Part shown: in pieces, positions 41,328-50,572 of the stretch | Layout: each line of letters opens with the position of its first letter | Position numbering within the stretch: position 1 is the stretch's first letter | Source of the DNA: JAKLHL01 sp964411885 | GTDB taxonomy: Bacteria > Bdellovibrionota > JAFGOL01 | Assembly (NCBI GenBank): GCA_964411885.1 | Contig: CAYPMK010000003.1 | Coordinates: forward strand, 1 to 60,299 | DNA length: 60,299 nucleotides | Reading direction: 5' to 3' | Program-made: the position numbers and the translations under genes | Notes under the pieces: model-generated | What the model was told of the DNA's origin: nothing | The model's database searches: none | What the model saw: the letters and a program-made list of their open reading frames with translations, nothing else

Positions 41328-43834
41328 AAAAAAAATATATAAGCATAGTTAATGCAAGCGAGCACAATTTAAAGAACATCACCCTTAATATACCAAGGAA
41401 CGCCATAAGTGTTATAACAGGCATCTCTGGTTCGGGGAAATCTTCTTTAGCTTTTGACACAATATATGCTGAAGGGAATAGAAGATATGTAGAATCTATG
41501 TCGTCATATGCAAGACAATTCATTGATGCGATAAAAAAACCAGACGCAGAAAGCATAGAAGGTCTTTCTCCTTCTTTGGCAATAAATCAAAAAACAATAT
41601 CACACAATCCCAGATCTACTGTTGGAACAATGACAGAAATATATGATTATTTGAGGCTTCTCTATGCAAAAGTAGGAGATCCTTTTTGTCATAAGTGTTC
41701 TAACCCCATAAAAGCAAGAACAGCCTCAGATATTGCAAAAGAATACTGCTCAAAGACTGCTGGTACAAAACTTACTATTTCTTCTCCAATAGTAAGAGGC
41801 AAAAAAGGAGAATATTCAAAATTATTACAAAAATTATTAGCAGATGGATTTACAAAAATATCAATAGATGGAAAGATTAAAGACCTAGATGACGATATAA
41901 AAATAGACAAAAATAAAACACACAACATAGAACTAATAATAGACAAAATAGTTACTAACGAGAACTGTATACAAAGAATGATGGATTCTGTAAGCCTTTC
42001 AATGAAACTTTCTGGTGGTATTGTTAAGATACTTATAGACGGAGAAAAACAAGAGCACATCTTAAGTGATAAATATTCTTGTCTTGAATGCGGGATCAGT
42101 TATGCAGACATTGAACCAAGGATCTTTTCCTTTAATAGTCCTTATGGTGCATGTCCAGAATGTGCTGGTATAGGTAAAATAGAAAAAGATGAAGACAACT
42201 TTATAATATGCCCAACGTGTAATGGTACAAGATTAAAAAAAGAATCTTTATCAATAAAAATAGACAAACATTCAATTCATGATCTTTCATCTATGTCCAT
42301 GTCGTCATTAAAAAAAGTACTATTAGACCTTAACATCCCTCAAAACAAAAAAATAATATCAGACACAATAATAAAAGAAATAACAGAAAGATTAGATTTT
42401 ATAAATGACGTAGGTCTTGGTTACTTAACTCTAAACAGGACAAGTTCTACTTTATCTGGGGGAGAAGCACAAAGAGTAAGATTAGCAACTCAACTTGGAT
42501 CAGGCCTTACTGGAGTGATATATGTCCTAGATGAACCAAGCATTGGGTTACATCCATCAGACAATGATAAGTTGATAGCTTCTTTAAAAAGATTAAAAGA
42601 TAAAAGCAATACTGTCATAATAGTTGAACACGATGAAGATACTATAAGATCTGCAGACCACATAATAGATTTAGGGCCCGGTGCAGGTGTGCACGGAGGC
42701 AATCTAATAGCAGAAGGAACGATAAAAGACATCATGGCTAACAACAAAAGTCTTACTGGTCTGTACTTATCGTCAAACCTACAAATACCAACTCCAAAAC
42801 AAAGAAAAAAATCAGAACAAGGTTTTATAAAGATCACTAATGTTAAAACAAACAATTTAAAAAACATAAGCGTTTCCTTCCCAATAGGAGTTATGACAAC
42901 CGTAACTGGTGTTTCTGGTTCAGGTAAAAGTTCTCTTATAATAGACACTGTATGCCCATGTATCTCTGCTATGATAAATAAATTAAACAAAAAGAATGAC
43001 ACTTGCAATATAACAGGGATAGATAACATAGACAGAATAATCCATGTCGACCAAAGCCCAATAGGCCAAACACCAAGATCAAACCCTGCAACTTATACCG
43101 ACATATTCAATCAAATAAGAATACTATTTGCGCAATTACCTGATTCAAAAGTAAGATCTTATGGAGCAGGAAGGTTCTCTTTTAACGTTGCTGGAGGAAG
43201 ATGCGAGGCTTGTGAAGGTCAGGGCATGACAAGAATAGAAATGAAATTCATGCCAGATGTTTTTGTAACGTGTGATAGTTGTGGTGGAGCAAAATTCAAT
43301 AAAGACACTCTCGAAATAAAATACAAGAATAAGAACATAGCAGAAGTTTTAGATATGACAGTAGAAGAAGCAATGATATTTTTTAAGAACATCCCTATAC
43401 TACACTCAAAAATAAGGACATTATACGACGTTGGTCTTGCTTATATAAAACTAGGACAATCATCCACTACTCTTTCTGGAGGAGAAGCACAAAGGATAAA
43501 GTTGGCCAAAGAGCTATCAAAACGTAGCACAGGCAAAACACTTTACGTGCTTGACGAACCAACAACTGGACTTCATTTTGATGATATTAAGAAGCTAATA
43601 AATGTACTTCATAAATTAAGAGACCAAGGCAATACTATAATAGTAATAGAACATAACCTTGAAGTAATAAAAACATCTGATTACATAATAGATTTGGGTC
43701 CAGAGGGTGGAGAGAAAGGTGGATATATTGTAGCAACAGGCACTCCAGAAGATATAATAACAGAAGAGAACTCGTTAACAGGTAAATATTTAAAACAAAA
43801 ATTAAGAGGGGAAAATAATGTTAGACATATATAA
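41324..43834 (+). CDS. uvrA: Excinuclease ABC subunit A, lacking the insertion domain
   Basis: The 836-residue UvrA is about 100 residues shorter than usual (about 940). Both ABC modules are complete: Walker A GISGSGKSS and GVSGSGKSS, LSGGEAQR twice, and DEPSIGLH and DEPTTGLH. The UvrB-binding region is present (first zinc Cys pair CLEC near residue 253, as in E. coli), and the third zinc region GRCEACEGQGM with CDSC is intact. The loss is between ACPEC (near 277) and CPTC (near 296), where only about 16 residues remain. In E. coli and Bacillus UvrA the insertion domain, a DNA-contacting module of about 110 residues, occupies this place. It should still pair with UvrB, but lesion sensing may differ. 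Confidence 0.95.
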   Translation: MKKKYISIVNASEHNLKNITLNIPRNAISVITGISGSGKSSLAFDTIYAEGNRRYVESMSSYARQFIDAIKKPDAESIEGLSPSLAINQKTISHNPRSTVGTMTEIYDYLRLLYAKVGDPFCHKCSNPIKARTASDIAKEYCSKTAGTKLTISSPIVRGKKGEYSKLLQKLLADGFTKISIDGKIKDLDDDIKIDKNKTHNIELIIDKIVTNENCIQRMMDSVSLSMKLSGGIVKILIDGEKQEHILSDKYSCLECGISYADIEPRIFSFNSPYGACPECAGIGKIEKDEDNFIICPTCNGTRLKKESLSIKIDKHSIHDLSSMSMSSLKKVLLDLNIPQNKKIISDTIIKEITERLDFINDVGLGYLTLNRTSSTLSGGEAQRVRLATQLGSGLTGVIYVLDEPSIGLHPSDNDKLIASLKRLKDKSNTVIIVEHDEDTIRSADHIIDLGPGAGVHGGNLIAEGTIKDIMANNKSLTGLYLSSNLQIPTPKQRKKSEQGFIKITNVKTNNLKNISVSFPIGVMTTVTGVSGSGKSSLIIDTVCPCISAMINKLNKKNDTCNITGIDNIDRIIHVDQSPIGQTPRSNPATYTDIFNQIRILFAQLPDSKVRSYGAGRFSFNVAGGRCEACEGQGMTRIEMKFMPDVFVTCDSCGGAKFNKDTLEIKYKNKNIAEVLDMTVEEAMIFFKNIPILHSKIRTLYDVGLAYIKLGQSSTTLSGGEAQRIKLAKELSKRSTGKTLYVLDEPTTGLHFDDIKKLINVLHKLRDQGNTIIVIEHNLEVIKTSDYIIDLGPEGGEKGGYIVATGTPEDIITEENSLTGKYLKQKLRGENNVRHI

Positions 43835-44752
43835 AACGTTAATACTTGGCATAGTACAGGGCATAACAGAATTTTTACCTATCTCTTCTACGGGGCACTT
43901 AATAATTTCTGGCAATATATTGAATTTCAGTGGCGAATTTGCAAAGACCTTTGATATAGCGATACAGCTTGGATCTATATTAGCAGTCGCTATAATATAT
44001 AGACCAAAATTCAGAGAGTATATAAAAATAAAACCAAATCTTGAAGTATTCCCAAATGTAGTACACATAATAATAACTATGATGCCAGCAATAATAATAG
44101 GAGCTTTGTTCCACGGAACAATAAAAGAATATTTATTTAATCCAAGATCTGTAGCTATATCTCTTATAGTTGGTAGCATAATAATGTTAATTGCAGACAG
44201 GTATCAATACAAAAAAAGATCAGATGTTGACGTTACCTATAAGGGATCTTTGATAATAGGTCTTTTTCAGTGTTTATCTCTGTGGCCGGGAATGAGTAGA
44301 TCTGGAATAACTATATCTGGAGGCATATTCTCTGGTATGGGTTACAGAAAAGCATCTATGTACTCTTTTATTTGTGCCGTACCAATAATGGTGGCGGCCT
44401 GTGCTTATGAACTATTAAAAACAAATGCCATATTATCTAGCCATGAAATAACAATGCTTATAGTTGGTTTCATGGTTTCATTTTTTGTAGGTTGGGTAGC
44501 CATAATATCGTTATTGAAATTAATACCCAGAACAAAACTATGGCCATTTAGTATTTACAGGATCGTCTTAGCAACAATAATATNNNNNNNNNNNNNNNNN
44601 NNNNNNNNNNNNNNNNNNNNNNNNNNNNNNNNNNNNNNNNNNNNNNNNNNNNNNNNNNNNNNNNNNNNNNNNNNNNNNNNNNNAGAACAAAACTATGGCC
44701 ATTTAGTATTTACAGGATCGTCTTAGCAACAATAATATTAATCTATGGATAA
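43818..44752 (+). CDS. uppP: Undecaprenyl-diphosphate phosphatase (interrupted only by an assembly gap)
   Basis: BacA/UppP-family integral membrane enzyme that regenerates undecaprenyl phosphate. Conserved motifs GITEFLPISSTGHL (near residue 12) and WPGMSRSGITISGG (near 155) are clear. The scaffold places 100 Ns at 44584-44683, but the 55 bases before the gap (44529-44583) recur exactly after it (44684-44738). Joining them gives a 259-residue frame ending TIILIYG and TAA at 44750-44752, a normal UppP length. The true 3' end would then overlap the convergent regulator gene by 15 bases. The start overlaps uvrA by 17 bases. Confidence 0.92.
44529..44583. repeat. 55-bp exact repeat flanking the first N gap (left copy)
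   Basis: Identical to 44684-44738. Both copies encode the same uppP C-terminal residues, so they are one genomic segment represented twice at the ends of two contigs rather than a biological duplication. Confidence 0.95.
44584..44683. other. Scaffold gap of 100 Ns, probably artificial
   Basis: Exactly 100 Ns flanked by a 55-bp exact repeat. The length is a scaffolder placeholder. The overlap indicates that no sequence is missing here. Confidence 0.93.
44684..44738. repeat. 55-bp exact repeat flanking the first N gap (right copy)
   Basis: Right-hand copy of 44529-44583. Its last base abuts the sequence that completes uppP, so collapsing the repeat removes the gap. Confidence 0.95.
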
Positions 44753-44995
44753 AGTAACAAGCTGAGCCTTAACACCATGTATAAGGTTAATCTTTCTTGT
44801 CATCTCTTCATTCTTTTCTTTTTGCCCAACTATATCTAATATCAATAAACCACTGTTGGTACAATTATCAAGAACACCATCGTGAATACCAAGTCTCGTT
44901 TTTATAGTACAGCCCCAATCTGTTAATATCTTCTGTATAGTTACTGCTGCTTCTTTTCTGTTACCTATAAGAACTATTAAAACTGTCTTCTCCAT
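44738..44995 (-). CDS. Small ACT-like regulator of the TM1266 type
   Basis: An 85-residue protein with the beta-alpha-beta pattern and sequence trend of the TM1266 family (putative iron-only hydrogenase system regulator, NikR C-domain-like fold): EKTVLIVLIGNRKEAAVTIQKILTDWG, then the glycine loop TRLGIHDG. It has no DNA-binding domain. Such genes often neighbour hydrogenase maturation radical SAM enzymes; here the neighbour, three bases upstream, is a PflA/AmrS-type radical SAM gene. Family match is from memory of the pattern, so moderate. Confidence 0.6.
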   Translation of the reverse strand: MEKTVLIVLIGNRKEAAVTIQKILTDWGCTIKTRLGIHDGVLDNCTNSGLLILDIVGQKEKNEEMTRKINLIHGVKAQLVTLSID

Positions 44996-44998
44996 TTT

Positions 44999-46018
44999 CT
45001 AAAACCTCCCATCTATATTTTTTCCACATTTTTTACATTTACCTTTTAAAGAGCTCATTTCATCTTTAACATAAACAGCAAGACCTTCTCTACCAATAAC
45101 TTCTTCGTTACATTTAGAACAATATGTAGAAGATAAGGCCCTATCAACAACATTACCTACATAAACATATTTAAGGCCTATTTCTTTACCTATTTCATAT
45201 GCCGCTAATAAAGTTTCTTGTGGGGTTTCTATCGTATTTTGCCTCTTGTGATCTGGATGAAATCTACTTATATGCCAAGGAACTGTTGGGCTTAATGCAT
45301 TAATGAATCTTGCTATATCTTCTATTTCTTCTTTTGAATCATTTAAGTCTGGTATAAGCAGGGTCGTTACTTCAAGCCAAGCAGAACTCTTTGATATAGT
45401 ATCAAGGTTCTCAAGAACAATATCAAGATTACCACCTATAACCTTTTGATATGTTGGTTGTCTAAAACTCTTAAGATCTATATTAAAAGCATCCGTGAAC
45501 TTAATCAGCTCCTTTAATGGTTTGGAGTTCATAAAACCATTGCTTACGACTACGTTGTACATCCCTGCTGTTTTTGCAAGCATAGCTGTCTCTATCATAA
45601 ACTCATAAAAAATAGTTGGTTCCGTATATGTATAAGAAATAATATTAACATTCTTTGCTTTAGCTATTTTAATAATATCTTCCGGATTTAGTTTTTCTCC
45701 CTGTATCTTTGATGGATCATTTATTTGGGAGATGTCGCTGTTCTGACAAAAGTCACATTTAAAATTACATCCATTCAAAGCTATGGATAATGTTTTGCTA
45801 CCGGGATAAAAATGATACAAAGGTTTCTTTTCTATTGGGTCTATCATTAATGCGCTTATTTTGCCATAGTTCAGGGAATAGAGAACTCCATCTATATTCC
45901 TTCTTACCCCACAAAGACCAAACATAGAGTCTGAGATAAGACAGTTATGACCACAAAGTTCACACCTTGTTTTATTATCTAATAACTGAACATAAAATAT
46001 TGCTTCTCTTCTTTCCAT
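44999..46018 (-). CDS. PflA/AmrS-type radical SAM enzyme
   Basis: The 339-residue protein has a Cys-rich N-terminal module (CELCGHNC...LCGVRRN), the radical SAM cluster motif CNFKCDFC (Cys84, 88, 91), a TIM-barrel core (SYTYTEPTIFYEF, FNIDLKSF), and a C-terminal zinc-ribbon-like pair (CSKC...CKKC). This matches the radical SAM component of the AmmeMemoRadiSam set (AMMECR1 and Memo partners), whose reaction is not settled. The partners are not in the window. I start at the ATG 46018; a GTG two codons earlier is possible. No clear ribosome site. Confidence 0.82.
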   Translation of the reverse strand: MERREAIFYVQLLDNKTRCELCGHNCLISDSMFGLCGVRRNIDGVLYSLNYGKISALMIDPIEKKPLYHFYPGSKTLSIALNGCNFKCDFCQNSDISQINDPSKIQGEKLNPEDIIKIAKAKNVNIISYTYTEPTIFYEFMIETAMLAKTAGMYNVVVSNGFMNSKPLKELIKFTDAFNIDLKSFRQPTYQKVIGGNLDIVLENLDTISKSSAWLEVTTLLIPDLNDSKEEIEDIARFINALSPTVPWHISRFHPDHKRQNTIETPQETLLAAYEIGKEIGLKYVYVGNVVDRALSSTYCSKCNEEVIGREGLAVYVKDEMSSLKGKCKKCGKNIDGRF

Positions 46019-46033
46019 TATCACATAATACCA

Positions 46034-46707
46034 TTAGCCTGTTAGTAAGCACACAAAAAAGTATTCTTGATTACCACAAGCCCCCTGTATCTTTGATGGG
46101 ATCAGTTTAATTACGTTAAACCCTAGTTTTTCAATATAAACCCTCATATCAAGTAATACTCTATTAATTACATCCACGTCCCTAACAACACCACCCTTAG
46201 GGACTTCTTTAGCCTCTACTTCGAACTGTGGTTTTATAAGAGGTATTACAGTACCGCCCGCCTTAACATAGTTGAGCACCCTTGGTAACACAAGCTTTAG
46301 GGATATAAAGCTAAGATCCATCACAACAACATCTATACTGTTATCAGTAATCGTGTTTTTTATAACAGGATCTTGATCTAAAAATCTTGCATTAACACCT
46401 TCTAAAACTACGACCTTTTCATTGGTCCTCAATTTATAATCTATTAGGTTCTTGCCAACATCTATTGAATATACCTTAGAGGCTCCTTTTTTTAACAACA
46501 ACTCCGTAAAACCACCCGTAGAAGCTCCCACGTCCATACACATTTTATTTTTAACATCAATGTCGATAACCTCAAAAACAGAACTTAATTTTATGCCACC
46601 ACGACTAACATTTTCCTTCTTATCCTTTATCCTAAAACCTATGTTCAAAAGTTCTGTTTCGTCCACATAAGAATTGTTTGTTATTTGTTTATCTCCAATA
46701 AATATCA
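46034..46707 (-). CDS. tlyA: TlyA-family rRNA 2'-O-methyltransferase, N-terminus lost in gap
   Basis: The frame runs open into the N gap at 46707. The first residues seen (IFIGDKQITNN...) are the end of an S4 RNA-binding domain, followed by NVSRGGIKLSSVFE, the SAM motif MDVGASTGGFTELLL, VVMDLSFISLKLVLP and IKPQFE, all TlyA/FtsJ-like. Family members methylate rRNA and affect capreomycin sensitivity or haemolysis. A GTG at 46666 could be read as a start, but it would cut the S4 domain, so the gene is treated as partial. About 35 N-terminal residues are missing. Expected order dxs-tlyA is conserved. Confidence 0.88.
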
Positions 46708-46807
46708 NNNNNNNNNNNNNNNNNNNNNNNNNNNNNNNNNNNNNNNNNNNNNNNNNNNNNNNNNNNNNNNNNNNNNNNNNNNNNNNNNNNNNNNNNNNNN
46801 NNNNNNN
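46708..46807. other. Scaffold gap of 100 Ns, real missing sequence
   Basis: No flanking repeat. dxs lacks its last 35 or more residues on one side and tlyA its S4 start on the other. The true gap is therefore probably about 200-300 bases or more, longer than the 100 Ns drawn. Confidence 0.85.
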
Positions 46808-48573
46808 AATTCATCACAAATAGCTTCTAAAACTGCAGATCCATAACCACCACAAAGGCTGTTTTCCTCAACAGTTATTATACCCATACTAGACTTGAAT
46901 TCTTTTTTTAGTGTTTCTATGTCTATTGGTTTTATAAACCTTGGGTCATATAATTTAACCGGTAATTTTGGATCTAATTCACAAAGTTGCTTTACAGCTT
47001 CTAAACAAACATATGCCGAGTAACCTAACCCAAAGATAGTAAGATGTTCTTTTTCTGCGTTATTGCTAAAGATCAATCTAGATGAATTGTCTTTTATCTC
47101 ATGATGTTTTTTGTTAACAAGATCTTCATATTCCCATTCTGGAGCACAACCTCTTGGATATCTTATAAAAACAGGACCACTACATTTTTCTAGAGCATAC
47201 TCCATCATAGCAGAAAGTTCTGGAGCATTAGACGGAGACATCATAGTAAGTGTAGGGATACATCTAAGCAAAGATATATCAAAAACGCCGTGATGAGTTG
47301 AGCCATCCTCTCCAACTAAACCTGCCCTATCCATACAAAATACGACATGAAGATTGTTTAACGCTATGTCGTGAAAAACTTGGTCAATACTTCTCTGCAT
47401 AAAAGTTGAATATATTGCAACAACTGGTTTTAAACCACTTTTTGCCAATGCAGACGCAAAAGCAACCGCATGTTGTTCTGCAATTCCAACATCGTAAAAT
47501 TTATCCTTATGTGCTCTTTCAAACACATCCAGACCAGTACCTTCTTTCATAGCTGCTGTTACAGCTACTACTTTACTATCCTTAGAAGCTAATTCTGTTA
47601 GTGTTTCACCAAAAACAGATGTAAAAGTTTGTTGAGTCCTCTTTGATTCAGATCTACCTGTTTTAGTATTGAAACAACTTATACCATGGAACAAAGAAGG
47701 ATCTTCTTCTGCATATGGATAACCCTTACCTTTCTTGGTTACTAGATGAAGCAATATAGGAGCTGGGTCTTTTTCTCCAAAAGGAATATTCCTAAATGTT
47801 TTTATAAGAACCTCCATATCATGTCCATCTATTGGTCCTATATATCTAAAACCAAAAGCCTCAAAAAAAGCTTCTGGTGCTATAAGCGTTACGGCTGAAC
47901 TCCTTATTTTTTTAACAAGCTCTACAAGATCTATATTAAATGTTTTTTGTAATGGAGCAGAAGCTAATAAGGATTTTATTTCTGATCTTACCTTTTGATA
48001 ATAAGTACTATTAATTATATTTTTACTTATAAAAGAAGATATAGCACCAACGTTTTTTGATATACTCATTTCGTTATCATTAAGAACTACAACAAGATTA
48101 CCAAGTCCCATAGAACCGGCATGATTCATTGCTTCATAGACCATCCCGCTGGTCATGGAACCATCACCTATTACAGCTATAGAAAAATTACCGGGATACA
48201 TTTTAGCAAGACCAGCCGCCTGAGAAACAGAAACGCCAGCATGTCCTGCAACAAATTGATCGTGCTCACTTTCTTGTGGTTTTGGAAAACCAGCAACACC
48301 GTTCTTACTCCTCAAAGATGAAAGGTCTCTACCTGTAAGTAATTTATGTGCATAGGCTTGGTGTCCAACGTCCCAGATGATCTTGTCATAAGGACTGTTG
48401 AATACATAATGAAGTGCGATGGCTATATCCACTGCCCCCAAAGAAGAAGCCAAGTGTCCGCCATTCTTTGAAACACAACTTATGATCTCTTCCCTAAGTT
48501 CATCTGACAGTTTTCTAAGCTGTTCAATGTCCATTGACTTGAGATGTGACAGCCCTTTGTAATCATTCAACAT
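46808..48573 (-). CDS. dxs: 1-deoxy-D-xylulose-5-phosphate synthase, C-terminus lost in gap
   Basis: 588 residues of a thiamine-diphosphate enzyme that starts the MEP isoprenoid pathway. It shows GGHLASSLGAVDIAIALHYVF near residue 38, the ThDP motif VIGDGSMTSGMVYEAMN near 147, the LNDNEMSIS block, the catalytic region VGIAEQHAVAFASALAKSG near 365, and a transketolase C-domain ending VEENSLCGGYGSAVLEAICDE at the gap. Roughly 35-60 residues are missing. ispA, the other common partner, is at the opposite end of the window. Confidence 0.95.
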
Positions 48574-48604
48574 AGACGTTTATCTATCATAAGAGAGGTA
48601 CAAA

Positions 48605-49783
48605 TCAATTCTTTCTGAGCTCATTGGTTATTGATATCCTAGACACCATTCTTAGAGGGAATAGAACCCCTAGAATACATATAAATACTGCCAAAATAAC
48701 CACCATAATGTTGAACCAAAGGTCCATTCTTATAGGCAAATAAGTATCATAATATATAGATGGCAAGGTTATGATCCTATATTCCTGTATTAAATAACAG
48801 AACAGAGTACCAGCTATACCTCCCAAAAGAGCTCCTGAAACACCTTTACTTAATGCAATATAAGTTACTATTTTTTTAAGCTCTTTGGTGCAAAGACCCA
48901 TAGAAGAAAGAACCGCAAATTCTGGCCTTTTTGATTCAACCATCATCACTAAAGAGACTGTTATAGAAAAACTCGCAACTAATATAATAAAAAATAAAGT
49001 TATTATCATCGCTATTCTTTCAAGTTTTAGCGAATTGAACAGTTTGCTGTTCCTATCTTTCCATGTTTGGATCTTTACGTTATCAATATTCTTAAGTCGA
49101 ACTTTTATTTTATAATAAATATCGTCTATTTTAGACACATCGCTACAAAGAACAGCAACACCTGATGGAACTCCTTTGATTGGTGTAAAATAATCCATTG
49201 CATCTTTAAGATCAAAATAAGCATATTTAAGATCCCTTGCATATGTTCCTGTTCTTATAAAATCCTTAATTACAAATGTCCTTAATTTTGGTGAAATAGA
49301 AGAAGAAACAGCCTCCCATCCAGACACGACTTCAATATTATCCATTTTTACCAATTGGTTCATTAACCCTAGTTGCTCTCCTAGTATAACTTGTCTGTGC
49401 TCAAGTTCCAAAGAGGACATCAATTTAAACATTTCGTTTGAAACACTAAAAGACACTGCTCCTAATGTTAAGTTATTTACATACAAGATAACTTCATTCT
49501 CGACATAAGGAGAAACAACACCGTCAATACTTTCTAATGACTTAAGGACCTCTTTCCACTGCCCCATAGAAGAACTGGTTTTTTCATTTGTTATATATAT
49601 GTGTGGTTGGTTACCAGTTATCCTTTTTATTAATTGATCTTGAAAACCGAACATGACAGAGACGACAGTGATTATAGAAAAAACACCAAGAAAAACCCCT
49701 GCAACACCGAATATAGATATAATACTAGGTTTTTTGCCATCTATAGAAATAAGTTTTTTTACAACAAAACCTTTAACACCCAA
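48605..49783 (-). CDS. LolC/LolE-type ABC permease
   Basis: The 392-residue protein has the FtsX/MacB-like permease topology: one N-terminal helix (about residues 21-45), a large periplasmic domain (about 45-265), and three C-terminal helices (about 265-290, 315-340 and 355-380). The start resembles LolC/E (KKLISIDGKKPSIISIFGVAGVFLGVFSI), as does the end (FPLRMVSRISITNELRK). With the LolD ATPase such permeases extract lipoproteins for the outer membrane; lolD is not in the window. The start is TTG after AGAGGT. It is upstream of dxs on the same strand. Confidence 0.8.
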   Translation of the reverse strand: MGVKGFVVKKLISIDGKKPSIISIFGVAGVFLGVFSIITVVSVMFGFQDQLIKRITGNQPHIYITNEKTSSSMGQWKEVLKSLESIDGVVSPYVENEVILYVNNLTLGAVSFSVSNEMFKLMSSLELEHRQVILGEQLGLMNQLVKMDNIEVVSGWEAVSSSISPKLRTFVIKDFIRTGTYARDLKYAYFDLKDAMDYFTPIKGVPSGVAVLCSDVSKIDDIYYKIKVRLKNIDNVKIQTWKDRNSKLFNSLKLERIAMIITLFFIILVASFSITVSLVMMVESKRPEFAVLSSMGLCTKELKKIVTYIALSKGVSGALLGGIAGTLFCYLIQEYRIITLPSIYYDTYLPIRMDLWFNIMVVILAVFICILGVLFPLRMVSRISITNELRKN

Positions 49784-49843
49784 AAAAATTACCTCTTTAT
49801 AATGATGTTTTATTTTAAACTTGATTAAAAGCCAACTAGGTTT

Positions 49844-50518
49844 ATGCTAAATATTATGACAGTAGCAGACCTTCATATACATACAACTTATAGTCCAGAC
49901 AGCACTATAGACCCTCTTAAGCTATACGAGCATGCAAAAAAACTAGGATTAGATGTAATTTGCATAACAGATCATAATGTATTTGAAGATAGTTCTGGCG
50001 TAGAAAGTATTCAAGACCCCGGTAGTAAACCTATAATAATAAAAGGTGTAGAACTTGCTACAGACTCAGGGGAAATATTGGTTTTTGGGTTAAAGAATGA
50101 CTTTTGGAAAAAAACACTTAAAAACCTAGAAGTCCTTCCTCCTCTAAAAAAAGTCTTAAGTGAAATTGAAAACATGGGCGCAGTAGCTATTTGGGCTCAC
50201 CCATTTAGAAGATACAGCAGTATGCACTACGGTACGGATCTGAACAAATTCCATCAAATCAAAATAATCGAAACGCTTAATGGCAACAACAGCGAACAGG
50301 AGAACGAGTTAGCTAAAGAATATGCAATACAGAATAAGTACAAACAAGTCGGTGGGTCAGATGCACACACCATTAATGATGTAGGAAAAAAACTTACACT
50401 ATTTGATCACGAAATAAAATGTAGTTCAGATCTGGTAGAAGCATTACAAACATCAAATTATAAACCTATTACAATATCAGACCTTAAGTCAAAAGATCTT
50501 TCAAGGTTAATAAAATAA
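49844..50518 (+). CDS. PHP-domain metal-dependent phosphoesterase
   Basis: The 224-residue protein carries the PHP metal motifs: ADLHIHTTYSPDS (near residue 9), TDHN (near 42), GVELATDSG, WAHPFR (near 118) and GGSDAHT (near 174). These coordinate a trinuclear metal centre that hydrolyses phosphoesters. Substrate is unknown; stand-alone PHP proteins include nucleotide and oligonucleotide phosphatases. The ATG at 49844 is assumed; another lies at 49856. Single-gene unit between divergent lolC-like and convergent atpE. Confidence 0.85.
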   Translation: MLNIMTVADLHIHTTYSPDSTIDPLKLYEHAKKLGLDVICITDHNVFEDSSGVESIQDPGSKPIIIKGVELATDSGEILVFGLKNDFWKKTLKNLEVLPPLKKVLSEIENMGAVAIWAHPFRRYSSMHYGTDLNKFHQIKIIETLNGNNSEQENELAKEYAIQNKYKQVGGSDAHTINDVGKKLTLFDHEIKCSSDLVEALQTSNYKPITISDLKSKDLSRLIK

Positions 50519-50550
50519 CAGCCTTGTCCAAATTAAATGACAAGGCTGTT
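50517..50550. terminator. Intrinsic terminator between PHP gene and atpE
   Basis: AACAGCCTTGTC (50517-50528) pairs with GACAAGGCTGTT (50539-50550) around a 10-base AT-rich loop. The stem begins inside the PHP gene stop. On the minus strand a T-rich stretch follows, so it may end the atp operon; on the plus strand only TTT follows. Confidence 0.7.
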
Positions 50551-50572
50551 TATAGAACACGATATACACAAA

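Noticed and set aside
42490..43029. 179-codon minus-strand open frame opposite uvrA
   Set aside because: Complement of the conserved UvrA ATPase region; no ribosome site or recognisable motif.
44529..44738. Direct repeat as an attachment site or target-site duplication around a mobile element
   Set aside because: The repeat encodes the same uppP codons twice around a 100-N placeholder; a contig overlap explains it without any insertion.
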